A DNA stretch of 64,000 bases, from contig JAPDRQ010000133.1 in NCBI GenBank assembly GCA_030247915.1, positions 24,392-88,391 of the forward strand, written 5' to 3'. This document shows, in pieces, positions 11,075-21,115 of the stretch (position 1 is the stretch's first letter; every line of letters begins with the position of its first letter). A model generated the notes under the pieces. That model was not told the DNA's origin and did no database searches. It worked only from the letters and a program-made list of their open reading frames with translations. The DNA comes from Neophaeococcomyces mojaviensis (Eukaryota > Ascomycota > Eurotiomycetes > Chaetothyriales). Both the position numbers and the translations under genes were made by a program.

Positions 11075-14000
11075 ATGTTCTGGCGCTTCGGCGGTTACTC
11101 CAATGTCTCGACCATCGACACGTTGCTGGACAAACAAACCACCACCCTGGAAGAGCTTCTTGAAGAGCAGGATCTCATTCAAGAGTTGAAGTCTCACCAC
11201 ACAAAATTGATCGAGTTCCTACGCGACGATGAACGACTACACACCCTACTCAGGTATGTCGTGGCCCCTGGTCCGAATGTTGAGGAAGATGAGTTACGCG
11301 AAGGGAACGGCGAAGAAGAAATCAAGTTTGACGAGGAGCAAGAAAAGGCTGAGAAGAAGCGGCTGAAGTACGCCTTTGTGGCCTGTGAAATATTATCATG
11401 TGAAACGTGGTCCATCACGGAGGCTCTGATGTCGAACACGGACTTTCTCAAGGAGTTCTGGGACTTCTTACGTCGACCTGCGCCGGTAGATCCTCTACAA
11501 GCAGGCTACTTTACCAAAGTCAACGAGACCCTACTCGAGAAGAAGACGGAGGAGATGTTGGATTTCTTCAGATCTTTGCCGGGGATAGTGCCTGCCATTC
11601 TGCAGCATGTGGACTGCCCCATGGTCATGGATCTTCTCCTGAAGATCATCAGCCTGGAAAAAACAGAGGGTGGGGCAGGAATCGTGGAATGGCTACACGA
11701 TCAGGACTTGATCCCCAGCCTGCTTTCCAACCTATCACAAGATTGCAACTCTTCGACACAAACTTCAGCAGGAGACTTTCTGAAAGCTATCATCACCATC
11801 TCGGCCAATGCAGCGCAGAATGAGCAGTCATGCATCGGGCCTAATAGTTTGACAAGACAACTTGTATCAGAGCCCTGTATTAAACAGCTGATATCACATA
11901 TGCTGAGGGGAGGAAACCCTTTGACTGTGGGCGTTGGCATCGTTATTGAAGTCATAAGGAAAAACAACTCTGATTACGATCCTGAAAATGGCCTCAATCC
12001 GGAAGCTGCTCCGACAAGCCACGATCCAATTTTCCTCGGCACCCTGCTGAGAGAATTTGCAAGACATGTGCCTGACTTCACCCGTCTCATCTTGAGCACG
12101 AGACACACTGTCACCGATGGTGAAAAGACAAGGACTGTTGACCGTGGCCTTCTCAGATCTGCGTGGGGTCAAAACATTGAACCTCTTGGCTTTGATCGTT
12201 TCAAGACTTGCGAGCTTATGGCAGAACTACTGCATTGTAGTAACATGGGACTTCTTAATGAGGCCGGAAGCGAAGATTTCGTAAAAGCGCGTGATGCTGA
12301 GAGGGAGCGGATGCGCGCCGCGGGCAAGTTTTCCGCACATAAACAATCCGAGGACTCAACTATCGACATGTCCTTGGCCTCGTCCAAGCTAGAGTCATCT
12401 TTTGCCGCTTCTACAGGCACCACTTCGGACGAGCTTCGCGCTGGTGGGCCAAACGAGGAGGACGGATTTGAGAAGGTCACTGCGCCAGAAACAAAACCGC
12501 TGACAATATCAGACTCTGATGATCTTGTGGACGAGCCACTTACACCAACAAAGCCCACATTGCAAGCGCTAACCGGTCTGAAGTCGCCAGTTCATGGTCT
12601 CGATGAGAATGTGCGAAGACTAAGCCTCGAAGATACTGAGATGTCTTCCGCTGCCGATCTACCAGATATCTCAGTGAAATCTTCCGAGCTCAAAAGCGGC
12701 GACATATCTCCTCACCCTGAGGACAAACCTGCGCCGCTGTTCTCCAAACGAGCTGACCCGAACAAGACACCTACTGCAGCCAGCCCTGAACCTCCAACTA
12801 GTCCGAAACTTGGGCAAGATGTTTCTATGACAGATGTTCTGGCAAGCAGAAGCCTCATCGAAACAGAGGCGCCCAAGACTGAACCACCGAAGGCTGACAA
12901 TTCCGAACCTGCTGTGGTTGGCGATTACTTGAAGATGATGTTTGTTGAGCACAAGGTCGTACCGACTATTCTAAGTTTCTTCTTTAGATTCCCCTGGAAC
13001 AATTTCCTCCACAACGTCGTCTATGATGTCGTACAACAAGTCTTCAATGGACCAATGGATCGAGGACATAACAAATTCCTTGCCTTTGACTTGTTTGAGA
13101 CTGGCAAAATTACTGATCAGATCATCCAAGGGCAGCAGCGTAGTGAGGAAGCCGAAAGAACCAAAAATATGCGATTAGGATACATGGGCCACCTGACCTT
13201 GGTGGCCGAGGAAGTGGTCAAGTTCGGAGAACGACATCCAAAGGAAGCCTTATCTGAACTAGTTCAGGACTCCATTTACGGCAAGCCCTGGGAGGAATAT
13301 GTAAACAAGACATTGGCAGAGACACGAGACCGGGATAACGCCATTCTTGGAGGCTTCAGGCCAGAAAATGGTCTCGGACCCCGACAGGCTGTGCTCAACG
13401 CTGTCAATGCTAATTCCGGATTCGCGGGTTCGAATGCACTTGCGCAAGCAGGTCTCACTGGTGGGCAGCAGGGACTTGACAGTGTTGATTTGTCGAATAA
13501 TGGCAGTGCCACCTCCGCTGGTTATTCGACTTCGGCAAGCTCACTTCTTAGTGGTTTCGGGAGCTCTTCTGATGATGAGGATGATGATATGGATGACGAC
13601 CATGATGATAACAATGTTCGTACTGTGATTCAGCTGTCAGCGGCAGATACTGGTATTACGGCTGAGGCTTCAGATCAGCCTGTTCCTCTAATACCTCCTC
13701 CTCCCACACCACTAAACACTGAGCCATCTCGTGCACGAAGAAGGTTCGCTAAGAGGTTGGCCATGCATAAAGCCCAACAAGAACAAGAAGCACAAGAAGC
13801 AGCTGCCTCAGAATTCGGTATGGAAGACGATCCCTTTGCAGCACTTGGTGATAATGATGACCAAGATAACGATGATCCCTTCTCATTGGACGAAGAGGAG
13901 CAGGATATCACTTCCTTCGGCAAGCGAACCAACTTTCATGGGCAGAGCAACAGTGGTGAGTCGACGGCTCATTCCAACAGCCGCGGAATAAGTGGTCTGT

Positions 14001-14380
14001 TCTCTACAGGTCATCACGGATCAAAAGCGTATTCACGCGGCTCTCTTGATGATGAATCCTCCAGTGATTCTGGATCTGATGACAATGCAGATCATACGCC
14101 ACTAGAAGCTCGCACCACTCTAGAAAGGCGGCCTCTTGATGTTGATGATGACGATGATGAAGAAATGGGTGAAATGGTGGGCCCTAGCAATGAGCCTAAC
14201 AGCAGTGACGAAGAAGACCTAAGCATGTCTGAAAGGCGGCAACTTGGTGTTTACCCGTCAAAAGGCGATGATGAGCCGGTTTCAGAATTCGACGGTCAAG
14301 CAGATGAGGACCGCGAGGATGATGTTGTTGAGATACCCATGCCCAAGAGCAAACGACGATCAAGGGGCTCTTTGGGATGA
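11075..14380 (+). CDS. SAPS-family Sit4/PP6 phosphatase-associated protein
   Basis: Single-exon gene of 1101 aa, start MFWRFGGYSNVSTIDTLLDK, the hallmark SAPS N-terminus. SAPS proteins (yeast Sap4/155/185/190, S. pombe Ekc1) are regulatory subunits of the PP2A-like phosphatase Sit4/PP6, working in cell-cycle start, TOR signalling and tRNA modification pathways. The SAPS repeat domain fills about residues 20-430 and resumes around 610-760 (YLKMMFVEHKVVPTILSFFF, MGHLTLVAEEVVKF). Between them is a Ser/Thr/Pro-rich disordered insert. The C-terminal third is low complexity and strongly acidic (DDEDDDMDDDHDD at about 13570-13620, another run near 14140-14165) and ends in a basic KSKRRSRG patch that could be a nuclear signal. 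No intron is visible. Confidence 0.92.
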   Translation: MFWRFGGYSNVSTIDTLLDKQTTTLEELLEEQDLIQELKSHHTKLIEFLRDDERLHTLLRYVVAPGPNVEEDELREGNGEEEIKFDEEQEKAEKKRLKYAFVACEILSCETWSITEALMSNTDFLKEFWDFLRRPAPVDPLQAGYFTKVNETLLEKKTEEMLDFFRSLPGIVPAILQHVDCPMVMDLLLKIISLEKTEGGAGIVEWLHDQDLIPSLLSNLSQDCNSSTQTSAGDFLKAIITISANAAQNEQSCIGPNSLTRQLVSEPCIKQLISHMLRGGNPLTVGVGIVIEVIRKNNSDYDPENGLNPEAAPTSHDPIFLGTLLREFARHVPDFTRLILSTRHTVTDGEKTRTVDRGLLRSAWGQNIEPLGFDRFKTCELMAELLHCSNMGLLNEAGSEDFVKARDAERERMRAAGKFSAHKQSEDSTIDMSLASSKLESSFAASTGTTSDELRAGGPNEEDGFEKVTAPETKPLTISDSDDLVDEPLTPTKPTLQALTGLKSPVHGLDENVRRLSLEDTEMSSAADLPDISVKSSELKSGDISPHPEDKPAPLFSKRADPNKTPTAASPEPPTSPKLGQDVSMTDVLASRSLIETEAPKTEPPKADNSEPAVVGDYLKMMFVEHKVVPTILSFFFRFPWNNFLHNVVYDVVQQVFNGPMDRGHNKFLAFDLFETGKITDQIIQGQQRSEEAERTKNMRLGYMGHLTLVAEEVVKFGERHPKEALSELVQDSIYGKPWEEYVNKTLAETRDRDNAILGGFRPENGLGPRQAVLNAVNANSGFAGSNALAQAGLTGGQQGLDSVDLSNNGSATSAGYSTSASSLLSGFGSSSDDEDDDMDDDHDDNNVRTVIQLSAADTGITAEASDQPVPLIPPPPTPLNTEPSRARRRFAKRLAMHKAQQEQEAQEAAASEFGMEDDPFAALGDNDDQDNDDPFSLDEEEQDITSFGKRTNFHGQSNSGESTAHSNSRGISGLFSTGHHGSKAYSRGSLDDESSSDSGSDDNADHTPLEARTTLERRPLDVDDDDDEEMGEMVGPSNEPNSSDEEDLSMSERRQLGVYPSKGDDEPVSEFDGQADEDREDDVVEIPMPKSKRRSRGSLG

Positions 14381-15040
14381 CTGAGCTAGAGAATTAACCC
14401 AGTTCTTCATATTCTACGGTCGAACCTGATAAAATACTGTACTATATGCATCTACGACGCTGCCATTTGTTGCAGCCGATAGCAGGATGTGACCTCTTCC
14501 GTGTAAGACGGGTTGGGCTGAAGCATGAAACGGGCGAGAGGTTCAGGATGAGACATGGAGACAATCACCGTGCCTGCTTGGGTGGTGCCGGGGATTTGTG
14601 CTACCTCAAGCAACAACTGTACAACATTGACGTGATCTAGTGCTGTCTTGAAGCCCTTCTAGATGCACCTTCGAGGCATGACAATAAATATGCGTAATTC
14701 TTATAAGCACGTTTTTGAAATGCCAACGAACCAAGGTCGGGCGCAGACCAGGGATCAGCGTTAGCCGCGGGAAGTGCCATAGTGCCGCCCACTTTTGCTT
14801 CTTGTTGCGGAGGCGTCGAAAAGGGACCACTATCTGCTCGATGGTTCCTTGCTGTAGATCATCGTTCTCTCGCTATCCAAGCTCATCATCACTAATGGCA
14901 CTACTGATGTCGAATATACCCGCCAATACTACCAAGACTTACAATAGGGACACGAACAAGTGTGCCTAAGTTCGCCAGAGCTATCGCATTGAATGCTGCA
15001 AAGGACGTTCCTTCATTGCGTCACACGACGTTGACGCAAA
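14381..15040. other. Intergenic region
   Basis: No gene is supported. Only short open frames without homology signs are present. It probably contains the SAPS 3' UTR and the promoter of the 15.0 kb gene. Confidence 0.4.
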
Positions 15041-16908
15041 ATGGGCGGCGGAAGCTCTAATAAGCCCATTGTCTTCGTGTTTGGAGCGAAGAAAGGTGAC
15101 AATGAAAGTCGCAAGAAGAATTTATCGGCGATCAACACTCAAGTCGCATATCGCGCGCACGAGCGACGGCGCGAGAAGAAAAGCCGACAGCGAGCCCAGG
15201 CCAAGGAAGATGGGAAAGTAGACCAACCCGGATCAACCAACGATCCCACGCTATCGGCTCACACTTCAATGAACAATATGAGTTCTGGTAACTTGAATGT
15301 AAATCCATTGCAAACGCTGCGAGCAGCGAGCAGCGCCGAGAAGAGCACATTTCCGGTTCCGGCGCAAGGCTTCAGCCACATCCTTCACCTCTCAAATAAT
15401 GGGTCAACACAACAAGTCTTTGCTCTTAACCAAGATGCCAATCTTCGACCTCAGAACGCCAGACGGGAGTCAGACCAGTCATCAGATAGTAGCTCCGATC
15501 ACGATGCCGCCAACAATGACGTTTGGTCGGCATCACCCTCGTCCGGCAGGCACTCCTCACCAGCGACAGACTTGACCTCGCCGTCGCCAGTCGCACCTGC
15601 TCCATTGAACGGATATTTCGACAAAGCTCTTGATCCATTCTTCAGACTGCCAGTTCCTGCAACTGATCGTGAGCAGTGGCTCGTACATTTCTGTGAGTGA
15701 AGTGTTAGTTTTTCCTCCTCCCATCACTGACGCATGTAGATTTTCGAGAGATGGGCCACATCGGCTTCGGTACACATACAAACTCATTGTTTTGTCCGGA
15801 TCGCGACTGGGTGTCGAAATATGTGTCAACCAAATCTTTATGTCTTCAGTGGGTCCTCATCCTCGCAGAAGAGTTTCTTGGAATGATGGGTGGCTTGTCA
15901 AACCGGACCGAGATGATCGAACGCAGAGCAAAGACGTATGGCGCTCTCAGTTCGATTCTAAAATCGAAGGTGGTCGACCGCGATGAAGGCATTAGCGGGA
16001 TCATGTATGCCGCCATTGTGGACACCGCACGGACGAGTATGCACTTGGAGGCTCTTGATCGGTTCATTAACGATACGGGTGGTTTCGAGGCCTTCCTCAA
16101 TGGTCCTCTGGGTATCGCCCACCCGGAGCATGTTGCGACCGCTTACGCATTCGGCAAATGCCCTGTTGCGAATATCAATGATCTCGAGCCGCTCATATTC
16201 CGGTTTGGAAAGACTCTTCATGAGCTGAATGAATCAGCAAAACACGAAGAGCAAGAGAAGCGTCGAATCCAAAACAGACGGCCCTGGGACGCCTTGAGTC
16301 GCCAAGTTGTTGATGGCAATGGGTCATTGGTGCCCTCAAATCACGATGAACACTTGCGCTACTTTATCAAAGCTCAACAGGACTGCTTCTTGAGTGACTG
16401 TGTTGGTCATCCTGTTAACGCAGTACTGGACACATCTGCCGACTATTCCACGCAAGCACGCCACTTTGCTGTGCTGGCACAATTGCTTTTGATATTGAAA
16501 GAGTTCGACTATTCATACCTAGCAAAGGCCATGTTCCTCAAACGACTAAAATATGTGGCGGAAATGAGCTCAGCAAGAGATCCTCGGACTGGCCAAGCTT
16601 GCTTAACGAATGCAGGCCTACTTCTAATTAACTCATTTGTCAGACAAGAAGTGCAGACACATTTCGACCGTACAAAGACTCTTGCGAAAGGAGTCAAAAT
16701 CAGCGCGGCCGTGGTTGATTTCTTGAAAGTGTTCCCTCTGCTGCAGATACAGACAAGAGTTATGGTTGCGTCGTGGCTTCGCGAGTGGCTTTGCCCGGAC
16801 GACCGTTTTGAAGGAATGCAATTTCAAGTTCTACAAGAGAAGGACTTGGCTGCTATAAGTGCAGAGATTAAAACTGCATGGTTCCGAGGCGCCAATGGAG
16901 CACCTTGA
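15041..16908 (+). CDS. Fungal transcription-factor-like protein without a zinc cluster
   Basis: Two exons, 15041-15692 and 15740-16908, 606 aa; the intron has a GTGAGT donor and keeps frame. The N-terminus has a basic segment (AYRAHERRREKKSRQRAQ, about residues 36-53) preceded by FVFGAKKG. This layout is typical of a large group of filamentous-fungal proteins that carry a fungal-specific transcription factor middle-homology region (the DUF3468 type) but no Zn2Cys6 cluster. A Ser/Pro-rich linker follows (about 55-195), then an all-helical domain from exon 2. No Cys-rich DNA-binding motif is present. A role in transcription is inferred from family resemblance only; direct DNA binding is not shown. 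Targets are unknown. Confidence 0.7.
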
Positions 16909-17934
16909 GTATAATGCTGGTTGCTACATCGGAGACACAACGTAAGCGTGATGTTGGCGAATGTCTGTGGCCAGCACGCACACAGCATCCCGTGAGATTG
17001 ATACACCATGGCTCATCAACCGACAGTGGGAGAAGGATGTGATCGGGCTGTCACTTCTCATGCTTCCGTTGACGACCAATGAGGTTTTGGTTTGAGAGGG
17101 TGACATGGTGCTAGCCCCTATGTCACTGAGGCACCTAGAAGCTCTCGGGCTTACAACAAACCAGCCAGTGACTGTCCTGGCCTCCGGTCATTTGGAAGGA
17201 ATTAGCCGTCGTGACGACCTGTCAGGCAGACCAAATGTCGCCAGAAATAGGGAGGCACGTTCATGCACAAACAACGAGAGCCAGCATCGCTGTTTACAGT
17301 CGCCTATACGTGGTATGACCCTGAAGATAAGTAGGGAAAGGTTGTCGAGACAAGATACTACAGCAAGCTTGAGGGTCAATGCAGTAAACTTACAATGATT
17401 TTGGTGGATATAGGCAAACATTGTCTACTGCCGCTCGGAGAAGGAGGAGCAGATTGAAATATCCTAAGCAGGCGCTAAAGAACGGCGAGATTCGCAGATA
17501 TCGTCCATCATGGTTTTGAGGAGTGAAGAACAATGTATTATCAGGACGAGGAATTGACGCAATGCTCATTCATGTCATGCAAGATGTTATCAGTTAAAAA
17601 CAGTTTCGACATCGAGTCATGATATCTTTTGTTGGTCGCTTTTCTGACTCGAACAGTCCTACGCAGCGATAAGATGTCATGCCGCGTTTTTTAGTGGCTA
17701 CATGTTGTCTGCTAGTAGTGGTGCAGACAAGCACTGTTACTCACTTCCATAAACTTGGATCTGCTTTGTCCTTTTCTCTTCTTTTGCTTCTCGCAAATCA
17801 GTGTCAGCCTGCTTGTCTTTGGAGTGAAGCGTTCGCAGCTCACGATTGCACGAAGTGCCGTTTTGCGACTTGTCGCTGCGACTGCCACCGTCTTAGCTGT
17901 ATTTTCTGCATTGAGCATTTTCCAGAGTATCACT
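16909..17934. other. Intergenic region
   Basis: About 1 kb without a supported gene. The last 180 bases could extend the following gene upstream in frame: an ATG at 17755 would add 60 mostly hydrophobic residues. Confidence 0.4.
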
Positions 17935-18699
17935 ATGCCTCGACGTTCTTTTCACACTGCAACTTTGAACTCTGCGGGCACCGACACATCTTCGTTGACA
18001 GCTTCGGATGATGCGCCGCCGAAGTCGATCCCGACGACACTCACCGACTCGCTGCCTCTACCTTCACTGATCGTTTTCGACCTTGACTACACTCTGTGGC
18101 CCTTCTGGATCGACACTCATGTTACGCCACCGCTGAAAGCAAACAAGGACAACTCCGGCATGACGGATCGCTACGGCGATACGTATACCTTCTACCCTGA
18201 AGTGCCCTCAATCCTCTACGAACTGAAGCAACGCAACGTGCTGATGGGCTTGGCGAGCCGGACGCACACTCCTGACCTCGCAGGTCAGATGTTAAGGGCG
18301 GTCAACGTTCCAGTCCCCAAGCATTACCTACCCAAGCAAGACGGAGGAGAAGACAATGACAAGGGCATAGAACAGCCGCGGAAAGCAATCAGTTTCTTCA
18401 CATTCCGCGAGATCTACCCTGGTGCGAAGACTCGACATTTCAGACAGATACAAGCTGCGACCAAGAGTTTAGCGAAGTCAAGAGACGACATTGGCAAGAG
18501 TGGCATTCCCTTCGAGGAGATGCTGTTTTTCGACGATGAGTCGAGAAACCGTGATGTTGAGCACGAACTCGGTGTGACCTTCTGGCTAGTGACGAGCGGT
18601 GTCACAAGAGCAGAGATCGACGCTGGTATCTGGGAGTGGAGAGAAAGACGGGGCATTACAAAGAGTGACCTCAAGGGCAACACAAGTGGTGGTGGTTAG
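17935..18699 (+). CDS. mdp1: Magnesium-dependent phosphatase-1-like HAD phosphatase
   Basis: Single-exon HAD-superfamily phosphatase of 254 aa (start 17935, MPRRSFHTA). HAD motif I is IVFDLDYTLWPFW, with two catalytic Asp; the following DTHV and the LASRTHTP block (motif II Ser/Thr) and LFFDDESRN (motif IV acids) match the MDP-1 subgroup, whose members act on protein phosphotyrosine or sugar/glycation phosphates. An insert rich in Gly/Glu/Asp lies about residues 135-150. An in-frame ATG at 17755 would add 60 residues with two hydrophobic stretches; I prefer the later start because homologues begin shortly before the HAD core, but a targeting or membrane extension cannot be excluded. Substrate is unknown. 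Confidence 0.82.
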   Translation: MPRRSFHTATLNSAGTDTSSLTASDDAPPKSIPTTLTDSLPLPSLIVFDLDYTLWPFWIDTHVTPPLKANKDNSGMTDRYGDTYTFYPEVPSILYELKQRNVLMGLASRTHTPDLAGQMLRAVNVPVPKHYLPKQDGGEDNDKGIEQPRKAISFFTFREIYPGAKTRHFRQIQAATKSLAKSRDDIGKSGIPFEEMLFFDDESRNRDVEHELGVTFWLVTSGVTRAEIDAGIWEWRERRGITKSDLKGNTSGGG

Positions 18700-19579
18700 G
18701 GGAGCAGCATTTGCCTCCTTACATCACCACTTAAATGCTTGATTCACTGGTTTTGTCTCGAGTCGTTGGATGCTTCTGGACCAGTCCAGTGCCTCAAGAA
18801 TCCGGTTCGGTTGGATCCCGCGTCAGAAAAACGTGGGGAGATGTTTAAAGCTAGCTCCACTGGGCTGCGTCAGTCGTTCTCATGCTAAATCACTTCTTCA
18901 GCATTTCCCCCTGAACGTCGTCATGGCGATCCAGGCGGTATTTTGTGAAGGAGACGATCCGACAGTCCCATACTGCTGCGACCTGCCAAGAGAGGTTTGC
19001 CTGAACAGACCTGGGAGAGTTGATCACGAAGATCGCAATCCTTACAACTCGGCGCGGCATCAAACATTGCTAAAATCGGCAACGATCACTGCCTACCACT
19101 TTAGATGATCAAAGTCGTCGCAAAGCTTGGTGATTGGTTGATGCTCATCCTTCGGCGCCAAGAAAACGCCAGATTGGTCCTAGCAATCTTACAACCTTGG
19201 GGCTGTGGAGGGGGCCATCACGTCTGTGGATGGCCAGCCTTACCTGCCTCTCCTCTCCTGAAAACATCTCGACTCCACGCGATCCCAAAGGATGAAACTG
19301 GACTTCGGCTGTGCACCCATTGTTGATGTTACTTACATCAGAGGTGAGCAGGCCAAACATGAACACTCTTTTCACATCCATTTCTCTTTAGACCGAGTGT
19401 TGGCACGTTTACTCCTCCGCTTTTCATTACAGCCTCTCAACCGTAACATTCGTTTATTATTGAAGCAGACTCACAGATCATCAAGTGGAGTCACGCGACA
19501 CACAGGCGACAACGTCATTAAAGTCAGATAGCATTAAAATCACAACAAGCGACGACTGCTCGTACCAACATCCTCCAGG
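18700..19579. other. Intergenic region upstream of the secreted-protein gene
   Basis: 880 bp with no supported gene. Together with the ~1 kb downstream gap it leaves the small secreted protein isolated. Confidence 0.4.
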
Positions 19580-20098
19580 ATGAGGTCCTCAACTACGTTC
19601 GTCTTATCAATACTCACGCTCCTTATATCAACAACACTCGCCGCAAACACAACAACGCAAGATTTTCGAGTTGAATGCTCACTCTTCCCACGCAACATAA
19701 TTGGCAACGCCACGTTTAACCCAGACGCAATCACCGGCCTGTCTAAAGCCCTCAGCGACAACAGCTTCAACCCTGCACTTCCAGCCGACGGCATCACATT
19801 GAAGCCAGGCCGCTCTTCACGTGTTGGCTGGGCCGGCTCAGGCGGCTACCAGGTCTGCATACAAAATTTCTGGTTCTTCAGGACGCTCACTGTGTCGTTG
19901 GACGACATGAGTGCGGCAGTTGCACAACTCAGGACGTCGTGCTGTACGGACACGAATCGAGTTCAGAGAATAACCGATCCCGGCCGAATGGGATTGTGCC
20001 AAGATGCGAGGGGTGTGGTCAAGGCGACGGATGGGTCGGAGGTCAAGATAGTGGCACAAGGATATGGCGAGAGATGCTGTGGGATGTGGGGATGCTGA
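19580..20098 (+). CDS. Small cysteine-rich secreted protein (orphan)
   Basis: Single exon, 172 aa. The first ~21 residues form a clean signal peptide (two Ser/Thr, then a Leu/Ile/Val core, cleavage expected after TTLA). The mature protein has eight cysteines, an even number suggesting four disulfides: EC, QVC, SCC, LC, RCC and a terminal GC, with the ending RCCGMWGC. One or two N-glycosylation sequons sit near the mature N-terminus. No transmembrane segment or GPI-like tail follows. I do not recognise a family. Size, signal peptide and cysteine content match the general profile of fungal apoplastic effectors or secreted adhesion/defence proteins, but no function can be assigned. Confidence 0.8.
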   Translation: MRSSTTFVLSILTLLISTTLAANTTTQDFRVECSLFPRNIIGNATFNPDAITGLSKALSDNSFNPALPADGITLKPGRSSRVGWAGSGGYQVCIQNFWFFRTLTVSLDDMSAAVAQLRTSCCTDTNRVQRITDPGRMGLCQDARGVVKATDGSEVKIVAQGYGERCCGMWGC

Positions 20099-21115
20099 GG
20101 CGTATAAGGAGAGGTAGGAGCTATGATTGCATTGTCGTTTGGGCTACGTAGTACGAAGATAAATGGATTGGCCTGCTGAACGAAGCGTCGGAAATGATTA
20201 ATGATAATGAAAATTCATGGCTTGGAGGATCATAAGGGATTCAATATCTACCGTGCTCAATCACCACTTTTCCTAAATTTTATTGACCGACAGACGAAAG
20301 CGGGTTGCTCTAGAATAGCACCTTTGTACCGAGGCTGGTGCGAAAACTCGCTGACTTAACATGAGAACATCAATATCAAGATCAGATATAGAGTTGCGGA
20401 AGGCCTTGGGTTTCGCCTTGTTGAAGAGACTAGATGCGGGAAAGGCTTAGATAGGTAAACAAATACAAGTGCTCACCGAGGACTATTTGCAACATCAGTA
20501 AGATGGTAGCGGAATTTACATTCATGTCAGACTGTGCCTAGCTATCCATCTCTTCCATGCTATGAGCCAATCCATCCACCCGTCATGTTTCCCGTCACAT
20601 AGATAGAATGGTCCTGTAAGCCGATGCCCAACCATAGCCCCGTATGTTGTATACCACACCAGCCACACCCCCAACCAGCACCAAGCTGAATAACACCACG
20701 CTAAATGCTCACATTAACAGACTCAACATGACGATCTATCCGTGCATGGTACAAACATGACCCATCACCCCTCATTCATACAAATTGTTCCGACTTTCTC
20801 TCGTCCTTATTAGACAGTACTGTATATGCTTCAGTATATTTCAACATTGATATAGGGTGGTGAACCGCGGCAAAATTGAGGATCGGACTCGTTGGTTATG
20901 CATCAAAGGTAAGCAGAGTTGATTGAATACCAGGCTTTGGAATTGCCATGACTGCAACGTCATCAGATGGCGCTGACCAAGAATGATGAAGGTCAATGAC
21001 AGCAGGACCTAGTTAGCTACGGGGTGAGTCAAGCTTTAGGACGCGCTTCGTTTGCCGTCGATCGTTGTCGATTCGGATCAAGAGGTTTGCCGAAGGTGCG
21101 CCGAGTATTGGCTTT
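20099..21115. other. Intergenic region
   Basis: About 1 kb between the convergent secreted-protein and Nrp1-type genes. Several short A/T-rich runs are present; no gene is supported. Confidence 0.4.

Noticed and set aside
17755..17934. 60-codon upstream extension of the HAD phosphatase
   Set aside because: In frame and open, but hydrophobic and without counterpart in the family; kept as an alternative start rather than the call.
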